Positions 15,978 through 23,439 of a DNA stretch of 44,614 nt are shown one piece after another. The stretch is from positions 1-44,614 of the forward strand of contig CAYVCX010000016.1 in the NCBI GenBank assembly GCA_964450435.1. Direction: 5' to 3'. Both the position numbers and the translations under genes were made by a program. This DNA is from SKLM01 sp964450435 (GTDB lineage Bacteria > Chloroflexota > Anaerolineae > B4-G1). Numbering within the stretch: position 1 is the stretch's first letter; each line of letters opens with the position of its first letter. Below the pieces are notes generated by a model. The model was given only the letters and a program-made list of their open reading frames with translations, was not told the DNA's origin and searched no databases.

Positions 15978-17657
15978 ATGGATACCCGGTTGCTGAGCAG
16001 GCTGCTGGGCCGGGACGAGGGCCAGTTCCTCGAATTCAAGAGCGCCTTCGAACGGCCCGGTGGTGTTCAGCTCGAGCGCCGCAAGGCGACCGACGTGGCC
16101 AGGGACATCTCCGAGACGCTGGGCGCTATGGCCAACGCCGATGGGGGCACGCTCTTGGTGGGTGTTGAGGACGACAAGACGGTCACCGGCGTGGACTACC
16201 CCGACGACAAGTTGGCCCTCTTTCGCCAGGCGACGCAGAACCTGCTCCGGCCGCCGTTGAAGGCCCGCCTGAGTGAAGTGACACGCGAGGAACGCCTGGT
16301 GCTGGCCTTCGAGGTTGATCCGAGCCCGGTGCCTCACCAGCTGACCGACGGGCGCTACCTGCTACGGGTGCGGGATCAGTGCCTGCCCTTTCCGGCTGAT
16401 CAGATTGCCGCCCTCAAGCGTGCCAAGGCCAGCGGCCAGTACGAACGCCAATTTGTGCACGAAGCCAGCTTCGAGGATCTGGACTCGGATCTGCTGGGCC
16501 AGTTTGTCCAGCGCCTGGATGATTCCCGTCCAGTCGAGGAGATCCTTTACCGCGACTACCATCTGATAGACTTTCACAACGGCCGGCTCCGTCTGACGCT
16601 GGCGGCGCTGTTGCTTTTCGCCGCAGATCCTCCACGATGGCATCCCCGGTGCGGCATGGATTTCGTCAAGTTCGAGGGTACAGAACGGCGGTATGGGCCC
16701 GATCTCAACGTCGTGCGCCGGGCGCGGATCGAGTATCCGCTGTTCAGGCTGATTGACGAGGCGTTCGCGCTGATCAAAGAGCACGTGCGGGAGCGCAGCG
16801 TGCTCCACGATCTGTTCTTCGTTGAGCGATTTGAGTATCCGACCTTTGCCTGGCAGGAGGCAGTCGTCAACGCCGTTGCCCACCGGGACTACAGCCTGAC
16901 AGGGACATCGATAGAGGTCTGGATGTTCGACGACCGGTTGGAGGTGCGCAGCCCGGGCGCTCCGCCCGATCCAATCACACTGGAGCAGTTGCTGCGCCGC
17001 GAGCGCGTCCATTTCTCCCGCAATCCGCTCCTGGTGCGGGTGCTGACCGATCTGGGGTATATGCGGGACCTAGGTGAGGGCATCCCGCGCATCTTCGAGG
17101 TGATGGAGAAGAGTTACCTGCGCCCGCCGGAGTTCAGTATGGACGGCTTCATGTTCCAGGTCGGGCTGAGGAACACGCCCATGTACGATCTGGAGATCCA
17201 GCGCTGGCTGGAGCAGTTCGCGAATTATCCGTTGAACCAGCGGCAGCGGCGCATCCTGGCCTACGCTCGTCAGCACGGCGAAGCATTCACCAACCGCGCC
17301 TATCAGAAGGTGAGCGAGGTAGATCGCGACCTGGCCTACCGCGAGATCCAGGAGATGATCGGGATGGGGATCGCGAAGCGCTCGTCGGGGCGGTACAGCC
17401 GGACGTATCTGGTCGTAGAGCCTTCAGAACCATTTCCGATACCGGAGGATCTGGAAGCCATTCTTCACACACTCCTCGAAAAGGGATATGTGGTCAACCA
17501 AGACTTGCGTGCAGCGTGGGGTGTGTCCCGTTTCGTTGCCTGGAAGCGCGTGAAGGCATTGGTTGAAGGGGGCCTTTTGCGGCAAGAGGGGGAGAAAAGT
17601 GGAACGAGGTACCATCCGACTGAGCGCCTGGAAGGCGTGCTAGAGCAGCCTAGTTAA
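15978..17657 (+). CDS. AlbA_2 (Schlafen/RecG-like) ATP-binding protein
   Basis: A 559-residue protein. Residues about 10-130 form an AlbA_2 domain (formerly AAA_4), seen in EGQFLEFKSAFERPG and ADGGTLLVGVEDD. A second region around residues 295-400 has the ATPase-like segment NAVAHRDYS and the RecG-C-terminus-like stretch LEVRSPGAPP. The C-terminal 150 residues look like winged-helix DNA-binding repeats (RAYQKVSEVDRDLAYREIQEM). Such proteins are often called RecG-like helicases or transcriptional regulators but have no helicase motifs; several are linked with mobile or defence loci. It follows the 107-residue gene by 12 bp. Its TAA stop lies inside the first GTTAACATAT repeat, suggesting self-regulation or a boundary of the inserted segment. 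Confidence 0.82.
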   Translation: MDTRLLSRLLGRDEGQFLEFKSAFERPGGVQLERRKATDVARDISETLGAMANADGGTLLVGVEDDKTVTGVDYPDDKLALFRQATQNLLRPPLKARLSEVTREERLVLAFEVDPSPVPHQLTDGRYLLRVRDQCLPFPADQIAALKRAKASGQYERQFVHEASFEDLDSDLLGQFVQRLDDSRPVEEILYRDYHLIDFHNGRLRLTLAALLLFAADPPRWHPRCGMDFVKFEGTERRYGPDLNVVRRARIEYPLFRLIDEAFALIKEHVRERSVLHDLFFVERFEYPTFAWQEAVVNAVAHRDYSLTGTSIEVWMFDDRLEVRSPGAPPDPITLEQLLRRERVHFSRNPLLVRVLTDLGYMRDLGEGIPRIFEVMEKSYLRPPEFSMDGFMFQVGLRNTPMYDLEIQRWLEQFANYPLNQRQRRILAYARQHGEAFTNRAYQKVSEVDRDLAYREIQEMIGMGIAKRSSGRYSRTYLVVEPSEPFPIPEDLEAILHTLLEKGYVVNQDLRAAWGVSRFVAWKRVKALVEGGLLRQEGEKSGTRYHPTERLEGVLEQPS

Positions 17658-17707
17658 CATATGTAACGCTTCAAACGCATTCGTTAACATATTAAGCGTT
17701 AACATAT
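17653..17707 (+). repeat. GTTAACATAT triple repeat with inverted arms
   Basis: GTTAACATAT occurs at 17653-17662, 17683-17692 and 17698-17707, with spacings of 30 and 15 bp. AACGCTT (17665-17671) and AAGCGTT (17694-17700) are inverted partners. The first copy is near-palindromic with the following GTAAC and contains the stop codon of the AlbA_2 gene. The A+T-rich character stands out against the surrounding DNA. Confidence 0.6.
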
Positions 17708-18174
17708 ACAGCGGTTTGTCCCAACCTGCAGCGAAGAGCTGCCCTACGAAACAAGAGCTGGCTGAACCGCGGTGGTATTCCACAACAAAGGCCACGGCGC
17801 CGTACTGATCGAGCCTTCATACGCTGCTGTAGGCGCTCCTTAGACGAGCTCTAGCGGCATAATCTCTTGGAGGAACCTCAACAAATCAAACCAAACTGTT
17901 CTCACTTGTTGGGAAGGCTCTTGAGTTGTTACACCGCTTGACAAGACGCAAACGGATCTGCAGCCTGGTTCAGCACCTGGATGCAGATCTGGTGCACAAA
18001 GACCCGGGATATGACGTGGTCCCCAATGTGAGAGCCCGGCAGTTGCCGTACAAGTCTTGGCGCACCCTCAGCGATCTCCTGACAGAGGTATAGCTGTCAA
18101 CGGAGATGCTTTCGCCTCAGCTCTTCACTTGAGAATTCGTGCTTTGCTACGGGCAGTCATGCGAGGAGGTCATT
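17708..18174 (+). other. 467-bp A+T-richer intergenic region
   Basis: No complete gene is supported. One frame, 17863-18093, stays open for 76 codons without an ATG start; its product has a basic patch (HRLTRRKR) and ends in WRTLSDLLTEV, and could be the remnant of a lost gene. I do not recognise it. The last 40 bases lead to adenine deaminase with a GAGGAGGT ribosome site. No good promoter was found for that gene. Confidence 0.4.
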
Positions 18175-19956
18175 ATGCGCTTATCTGATTTCTTGTCCAT
18201 CGCCCGCGGCGATGGTCCTGCCGATCTCGTGCTACGGAATGGGCGGGTGATCAATGTCTTCACGGGAGAGATTATCGAGGCGGACATCGCCATCGCCGGC
18301 GATACGATCGTGGGCGTTGGGCCCGGCAGGTTTGCCTCGCCACGGGGCGGGGTGGTGTTCGATGGTAAGAAGGAAATGGACCTCGACGGGCGGTACGTCT
18401 GTCCGGGGCTGATCGACGCTCACGTTCACGTCGAGTCGTCCATGGTGACGCCTGCGCACTTCGCCCGGGCGGTGCTGCCCCTGGGTACGACGACGGTGGT
18501 CAGCGACCCGCACGAAATCGCCAACGTCGCGGGGGCTGAGGGTGTGCGTTACATGCTCGCTGCGTCTGAGGAGCTGCCTATGACGCTGTACGTGATGCTC
18601 CCGTCCTGCGTCCCGGCGACGCATATGGCTACCGCGGGGGCGGAGCTCTCGGCAGAGGATCTAGTGGAGCTGGCCGATCTGCCGCGCGTGATCGGCCTGG
18701 CGGAGTTTATGAATGTGCCGGGCCTGGTCCTGGGGGATCCGGAGGCGATGGCGAAGATCGAGGCCTTTGAGGGGCGGGTGATCGACGGGCACGCGCCGGA
18801 CGTGACCGGGCAGTGGCTGCAGGCCTACGCCGGCGCCGGGCCGGGGTCCGACCACGAGTGCACCACGGCCGACGAGATGCTGGAGAAGCTGCGGTTGGGG
18901 ATGGTGGTTTTCGTCCGGGAGGCGACGGGGGCGAAGAACCTGCGGGATCTGGTGGGCGCGGCGACGGGCGAGAACAGCCGGCGCTGCGGGTTCTGCACCG
19001 ACGACCGTCACCCGGCGGATCTGCTGGACGAGGGACACCTGGACCATCTGATCCGCCTGGCTGTTGCGGAAGGATTGGATCCCGTCACGGCCATCCGGAT
19101 GGCGACGTTGAATACGGCGGAATGGTTCCGGTTGCGGGATCGGGGCGCCATTGGCCCGGGCAGGCGCGCGGACCTGGTGGTCTTCTCCAACCTGCAGGAC
19201 TTCCGCGCCGAGATGGTCTTCGCCGGAGGGCAACTGGCAGCCCGTGAGGGGAAGCTGGTGGGTGTGTGGCCCGAGGCGCGGGCCGGGGCTTCGACGGTGC
19301 GCGGCACGGTGAACGTCGACTGGGATGCGGTCAGCTTCGTCCTTTCCGCCCCCGACCGGGGGGCCACGGCGGTGGAGGCGCGGGTGATCGGGCTGGTGCC
19401 GGATCAGATCGTGACCGAGCACCTGGTGGAGTCGGTCCCCGTGCGGGACGGGGAGGTGGCGGCGGATGTGGAGCGCGACATCCTGAAGCTGGCCGTGGTC
19501 GAGCGCCACCGGGGAACGGGCAACGTGGGTCTGGGCCTGGTGCAGGGTTTGGGGTTGGAGCGGGGCGCACTGGCGGGGAGCGTGGGCCACGATGCTCACA
19601 ATCTGGTGGTGGTGGGGTGCGACGATGATTCGATGATGACGGCGGCGCGGCGGGTAGGCGCGCTGGGGGGAGGGCTCGTCGCGGCGGCCGGCGCGGAGGT
19701 GCTGGAGGAGGTCGCACTGCCGATCGGCGGGCTGATGGCGGACCGACCACTGGAGGTGGTGCGCCGGGAGATGGACGAGCTGGTGGGGGCGGCTCATGCC
19801 CTGGGCTCAACGCTTCACGATCCGCTGATGACGCTGGGTTTCCTGGTGCTGGAGGTGATCCCGGCGCTGAAGCTGACGGACCAGGGGCTGGTGGACGTGG
19901 AGGCGTTCGATTTCGTGCCGTTGTTTGTGGGAGAGACGCAGAGGGACAGGAGCTGA
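18175..19956 (+). CDS. ade: adenine deaminase
   Basis: A 593-residue amidohydrolase matching the length and order of bacterial adenine deaminase, which turns adenine into hypoxanthine and ammonia using a binuclear metal centre. H83 and H85 lie in DAHVHVESSM. The family stretches TTTVVSDPHEIANV, GHAPDVTG, CTTADEMLEKL and FCTDDRHPADL are all present. The C-terminal domain with GVGHDAHN-like sequence (SVGHDAHNLVVVGCDD) is intact. ATG 18175 is chosen because GAGGAGGT lies five bases upstream; earlier in-frame starts lack one. It heads a plus-strand run that goes on to the nucleoside importer and YgfK, which supports a purine salvage or breakdown role. Confidence 0.94.
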   Translation: MRLSDFLSIARGDGPADLVLRNGRVINVFTGEIIEADIAIAGDTIVGVGPGRFASPRGGVVFDGKKEMDLDGRYVCPGLIDAHVHVESSMVTPAHFARAVLPLGTTTVVSDPHEIANVAGAEGVRYMLAASEELPMTLYVMLPSCVPATHMATAGAELSAEDLVELADLPRVIGLAEFMNVPGLVLGDPEAMAKIEAFEGRVIDGHAPDVTGQWLQAYAGAGPGSDHECTTADEMLEKLRLGMVVFVREATGAKNLRDLVGAATGENSRRCGFCTDDRHPADLLDEGHLDHLIRLAVAEGLDPVTAIRMATLNTAEWFRLRDRGAIGPGRRADLVVFSNLQDFRAEMVFAGGQLAAREGKLVGVWPEARAGASTVRGTVNVDWDAVSFVLSAPDRGATAVEARVIGLVPDQIVTEHLVESVPVRDGEVAADVERDILKLAVVERHRGTGNVGLGLVQGLGLERGALAGSVGHDAHNLVVVGCDDDSMMTAARRVGALGGGLVAAAGAEVLEEVALPIGGLMADRPLEVVRREMDELVGAAHALGSTLHDPLMTLGFLVLEVIPALKLTDQGLVDVEAFDFVPLFVGETQRDRS

Positions 19957-20188
19957 CCTGAGCGACGAGGAAAAGACGACGGATAGGCGGGCAAGACGCA
20001 GACAGGAGGAGCGACGGCTGTTGTGGGCCGTGGTCGCGGTCGTGATCCTGGGCGGGGGTGCGGCTATCGCGCTGGCCTACGGCCCACGGGCGGTGGCGCT
20101 GGGTCTGGCGTGTCTGGTCGCGGGTGCGGGCACCCTGGGGGTGCTCTGGTTGATCCTGTCGCTGTTAGAGCGCGTGTCAAAGGAGTGA
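19925..20188 (+). CDS. small two-helix membrane protein
   Basis: A short protein of at most 87 residues with a charged, Arg-rich N-terminus (RRARRRQEERR) followed by two hydrophobic helices (LLWAVVAVVILGGGAAIALA and LGLACLVAGAGTLGVLWLI). I do not recognise a family. The first standard start, TTG 19925, overlaps the end of adenine deaminase and has no ribosome site. A CTG at 19958, with AGGAG five bases upstream and just past the adenine deaminase stop, fits better and gives 76 residues. The positive-inside rule predicts both ends in the cytoplasm. Confidence 0.55.
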   Translation: MWERRRGTGADLSDEEKTTDRRARRRQEERRLLWAVVAVVILGGGAAIALAYGPRAVALGLACLVAGAGTLGVLWLILSLLERVSKE

Positions 20189-20346
20189 AAGCCGGGGGCG
20201 AGACCGACGAAGGGACCTCTGGAGAGGGATTGCCAGTTCACTCACGGGGGACGAGGGACGAGCTGTGGGCCGACCGGCCTACAGAGGACCGGCATGAGCA
20301 GCTTGTGTGATGAGCAGCGTTGTTGAAGGGCGACGATAGGAGGAAT

Positions 20347-21120
20347 ATGTCAGAGCAGTGGTATTTGAGCCGGGAAGGGGAGCGTTACGGTCCGTACAGC
20401 TGGGAGCAGCTGTGCGAGTTTGCCGCAGCGGGACGAGTGGGTCCGCAGGACTTCGTGTGGGGTGAGGGGATGTCCGACTGGGTTGCGGCGACGGAGGTGG
20501 AGGGGCTGTTGGGAACGACGGCCGCGGCCGCTCCGCCCGCAGATCCTGCAGCCGCGTCGCCGCGGGGGCCGGCGGCGAGCGCATCAGAACCGCGCGAGGA
20601 GCGGCAGCCGGCGGCGCCGTCGAGGCAGGGCGCGTCGGCGGACGATGAAGAGATCGTGGGGATCATCCCGGCAATGCGCCGGAAGACGGGCCTGTGTTTT
20701 CGTCGAAGATGTACAACCTGGTGGTCACGGACCGGCGCATTGTGTTCGCCGAGGTGACGAAGGAGATGCGGAAGCCGGCAGCCGAGGATGCCGCGGCGAA
20801 GGCAGAGGAGGAGGGCAAGGGGTTCTTTGCTGGGGCGGCAGCGACAGCGGGATCGTGGCATCGGATCGACCAGAAGTACTGGCAGATGGGTCCAGAGGCG
20901 GTTCCAGGGGGAGAGGCCTGGCAACTACTCGGTGGGGCACCGGGATATTGCCTTCATCAGGATACGGCACGGCACGTTCGATGACGAGCGGGGCCACGAG
21001 TCCCCAGACGAGATGCGCATCAAGACCAAGCGCGAGAAGATGAAGCTGTCCTTCGAGCGCGGAAACAGCAGAGAGGCAAAGGCGCTGCTGAAAGGGTCGC
21101 TGGAGGAGACGGTACGGTGA
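20347..21120 (+). pseudogene. GYF_2-domain protein gene with two frameshifts
   Basis: ATG 20347 has a strong AGGAGGAAT site. The first about 45 residues form a GYF_2 domain (WYLSREGERYGPYSWEQL, then GMSDWVAATE), followed by an Ala/Pro linker. At 20691-20700 the frame breaks: CTGTGTTTT gives CFRR, while removing TG (or adding a base) restores GLFSSKMYNLVVTDRRIVFA. A second break in the GGGGG run near 20911-20915 returns to the first frame (ERPGNYSVGHRDIAFIRI) and runs to TGA 21120. The middle part resembles a family of uncharacterised proteins with a VVTDRR-IVFA core and a KAEEEGKGFF segment. The two shifts cancel, and both fall in short repeats, so sequencing or assembly error is as likely as real decay. 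The intact product would have about 257 residues. Confidence 0.75.
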
Positions 21121-21220
21121 TCTTGTTGGAGAGGTCGAAGGTACCGGCGGGTCCAGCGTCACGGGGCAGGTGGAGAAGGGAAGAGCTGATGACGCGATGC
21201 CGAGCCTGGGAGATGAGGGT

Positions 21221-21976
21221 ATGAAACGTAACGAGCTGGTTGAGTACCTCGACGGGTACCTGCGCGTCGATGAGATCGAGGATGCGTCTCAGAATGGACT
21301 TCAGGTGGAAGGACCAGAAGAGGTGACGAAGGTCGCCTTTGCGGTGGACGGGTGTCAGGCCTCATTTGAGCGGGCGGTCGCAGAACGGGCACAGCTCCTG
21401 GTCGTGCATCATGGGTTGTTCTGGGGTGAGTCGAAGCTGCTGACGGGGGTTCACTTCGGGCGGGTGAGGACGTTGATTGAAGGGCGGTGCGGCCTGTACG
21501 CCGTGCACCTGCCGTTGGACGCTCACCCGGAGGTGGGCAACAACGCGGAGATGGCCCGTCTGCTGGGGCTGAGGGACAGCCGGCCCTTCGGAGAGTACGA
21601 TGGGGTGGAACTCGGGGTGGAGGGTACCCTGGAGCCGCCTGTGGATATGCCGGCCTTCATCGGACGGCTGGTGGAGGCGCTGGGGCGACCGCCCATTCGG
21701 GTGCTGGATCACGGCCCGGGCGAGATCAGGCGGGTAGGCTGCGTCTCCGGCGGTGCTGCTTCGATGATGGATCAGGTGGCGGCCGCAGGATTGGATGCGT
21801 ACGTCACGGGGGAGACGAGCCACGGCGCTTACCACGAGGCGGTCGAGCGGGCTTTGAACGTCCTGTTCGCGGGCCACTACGCTACGGAGACCCTGGGGGT
21901 GAGGGCGCTGGCGCGACACCTAGAGGACGAAGTCGGCCTGGAGACAGTGTTCCTGGATATTCCTACGGGGATGTAG
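21221..21976 (+). CDS. Nif3-like dinuclear metal centre protein
   Basis: A 251-residue protein of the NIF3/YbgI/YqfO family, which forms toroidal hexamers with a two-metal site per subunit and has been linked to GTP cyclohydrolase 1 type 2. Metal-binding stretches are LLVVHHGLFWGE near residue 65 and the C-terminal GHYATET with a preceding SHGAYHEA. The length is the single-domain form, without the inserted PII-like domain. ATG 21221 starts right before the conserved first helix (RNELVEYLDGYL) and has GAGATGAGGGT upstream; ATG 21197 would add eight residues. It lies between the damaged GYF_2 gene and the nucleoside importer, with no obvious functional link. Confidence 0.88.
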   Translation: MKRNELVEYLDGYLRVDEIEDASQNGLQVEGPEEVTKVAFAVDGCQASFERAVAERAQLLVVHHGLFWGESKLLTGVHFGRVRTLIEGRCGLYAVHLPLDAHPEVGNNAEMARLLGLRDSRPFGEYDGVELGVEGTLEPPVDMPAFIGRLVEALGRPPIRVLDHGPGEIRRVGCVSGGAASMMDQVAAAGLDAYVTGETSHGAYHEAVERALNVLFAGHYATETLGVRALARHLEDEVGLETVFLDIPTGM

Positions 21977-21987
21977 AAATCACCCGA

Positions 21988-22016
21988 TTGCTAAGGGTCG
22001 AGGATCATGATATTAT
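21988..22016 (+). promoter_or_regulatory. promoter of the nucleoside importer operon
   Basis: The -35 box TTGCTA (21988-21993), a 17-bp spacer and the -10 box TATTAT (22011-22016), with TGA directly before it, form a good extended promoter. Transcription should start near 22023, about 180 bases upstream of the lipoprotein gene. Confidence 0.6.
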
Positions 22017-22022
22017 TGTCGG

Positions 22023-22204
22023 GCCTGCGACCTATGAGCAGGCAGGTGATGGGACGGATAGTTCCTCGAAGTGAGGGCAAAGTGCAGGGTCAGGGCCGAA
22101 AGGACTTTCCCGTTCGGGCGACCAGGCAGCGCGCCTGGTAACAGGGCCGTTGCAGGGTCATCCTTGGCCACAGATCTACTCGGAATGTCAACAGGAGGTG
22201 AAGA
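22023..22204 (+). promoter_or_regulatory. structured leader of the importer operon
   Basis: GCCTGC (22023-22028) and GCAGGC (22038-22043) form a perfect hairpin at the predicted transcript start. CCAGGC (22122-22127) and GCCTGG (22133-22138) form another. TGCAGGGTCA is repeated at 22083-22092 and 22151-22160, and CAGGGCC at 22091-22097 and 22142-22148, in swapped order. I do not recognise a known riboswitch class. A strong ribosome site (AGGAGGTGAAG) follows. Confidence 0.35.
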
Positions 22205-23341
22205 ATGAGGAAGTGTTTATGGGGTCTGGGCAGCATCGTCGTCATCGCGGCTTTGCTGCTGTCCGCGTGCGGCCCGGCTGCTACGCCGGAGCCGGCAGAG
22301 CCAACGGAACCGCCGGCGGAAGAAGTCGAGCCGGAAGCCGAGCAGCCCGTGAGGGCGGCGTTTGTGTACATCAGCCCTCCCGGCGACCTGGGTTGGACGT
22401 ACGAGCACGACCGGGGCCGCCTGATGCTGGAGGAGGAGCTGGGCGACATGGTCGAGACCACCTACATCGAGGACGTACCGGAGGGACCGGACGCCAGCCG
22501 CGTCATCCGCCAGTACGCCCAGGAGGGGTGGGATGTGATATTCACGACCTCGTTTGGCTACATGGAGCCGACGCACGAGGTAGCCGAAGAGTTTCCTGAC
22601 GTCATCTTCGAGCACTGCTCGGGCTACATGACGCGGGAGAACATGGCGACCTACTTCGGCCGGATGTACCAGCCGCGGTATCTCTCCGGCATCGTGGCAG
22701 GCGAGATGACGGAGGAGAACGTGATCGGGTACGTGGCCGCCTTCCCGATTCCGGAGGTGATCCGGGGGATCAACGCCTTTACGCTGGGCGTGCGGTCGAT
22801 CAACCCGGAGGCGGAGGTCCGCGTGGTGTGGACGAACACCTGGTACGACCCGGTGAAGGAGCGAGAGGCTGCGGAGGCGCTCCTGGACCAGGGCGCGGAC
22901 ATGATTGCGCAGCACCAGGACACCACGGAGCCGCAGAAGGCCGCTCAAGAGCGAGGCGTGTTGAGCATTGGGTACGACTCCGACATGCGGCAGTTTGTCG
23001 GGGACACGGTGCTGACGAGCCCGCAGTGGAACTGGGGCACGTACTACATCGACACCGTGCAGGACATCATCGACGGCACGTGGGAGACGCACCAGTTCTG
23101 GGGTGGCATGGGGACGGGCATCGTGATGCTGGCGGAGATGAGCCCGCTGGTGCCGGACGATGTCCGTGACGACGTTGACGCGGAAGAGCGGCGGATCCTG
23201 GACACGGATTGGGACGTCTTCTGCGGACCGATCTACGACCAGGAGGGCAACGAGGCATTTGCCGAGGGCGAGTGCATGTCAGACGAGGAGATGCTGAACA
23301 TGGACTGGTTCGTCGAGGGCGTGATCGGTGAAGCTGGATAG
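22205..23341 (+). CDS. BMP-family substrate-binding lipoprotein
   Basis: A 378-residue secreted lipoprotein. Residues 1-21 are a signal peptide, and LSAC places the lipidated cysteine at C22. A Pro/Glu-rich linker (residues about 27-50) tethers the domain to the membrane. The rest matches the basic membrane protein/PnrA family, which binds purine or other nucleosides: AAFVYISPPGDLGWTYEHD, then ADMIAQHQDTTEPQKAAQE and a GYDSDMRQFVGD segment. It is the first gene of a four-gene ABC importer (lipoprotein, ATPase, two permeases) and lies 98 bp before the ATPase, with a hairpin between them. The neighbouring purine genes make a nucleoside or nucleobase the likely cargo. Confidence 0.9.
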   Translation: MRKCLWGLGSIVVIAALLLSACGPAATPEPAEPTEPPAEEVEPEAEQPVRAAFVYISPPGDLGWTYEHDRGRLMLEEELGDMVETTYIEDVPEGPDASRVIRQYAQEGWDVIFTTSFGYMEPTHEVAEEFPDVIFEHCSGYMTRENMATYFGRMYQPRYLSGIVAGEMTEENVIGYVAAFPIPEVIRGINAFTLGVRSINPEAEVRVVWTNTWYDPVKEREAAEALLDQGADMIAQHQDTTEPQKAAQERGVLSIGYDSDMRQFVGDTVLTSPQWNWGTYYIDTVQDIIDGTWETHQFWGGMGTGIVMLAEMSPLVPDDVRDDVDAEERRILDTDWDVFCGPIYDQEGNEAFAEGECMSDEEMLNMDWFVEGVIGEAG

Positions 23342-23356
23342 CCACACAGCGTAACC

Positions 23357-23396
23357 AAGGGGGCAGAGCTCGGGGAGTCCTGAAGCTCTGCCCCTT
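23357..23396 (+). terminator. intergenic hairpin after the binding-protein gene
   Basis: GGGGCAGAGCT (23360-23370) and AGCTCTGCCCC (23384-23394) form a perfect 11-bp stem with a 13-base loop, extended by wobble and A-T pairs. Only two T follow, so it is more likely a partial terminator or RNA-stabilising hairpin. That would keep the binding protein more abundant than the ATPase and permeases, a common arrangement. Confidence 0.65.
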
Positions 23397-23439
23397 GCTC
23401 TGCAGATGGGCAGCAGGGAATAGAGCAGGATGTTGCAGA

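Noticed and set aside
15333..16337. 334-codon minus-strand frame over the small unknown gene and the AlbA_2 gene
   Set aside because: The plus-strand genes have strong ribosome sites and a recognisable domain; this frame has neither.
14870..18174. Insertion sequence or prophage
   Set aside because: No transposase, integrase, terminal inverted repeats or phage genes were found; only a possible transferred island remains.
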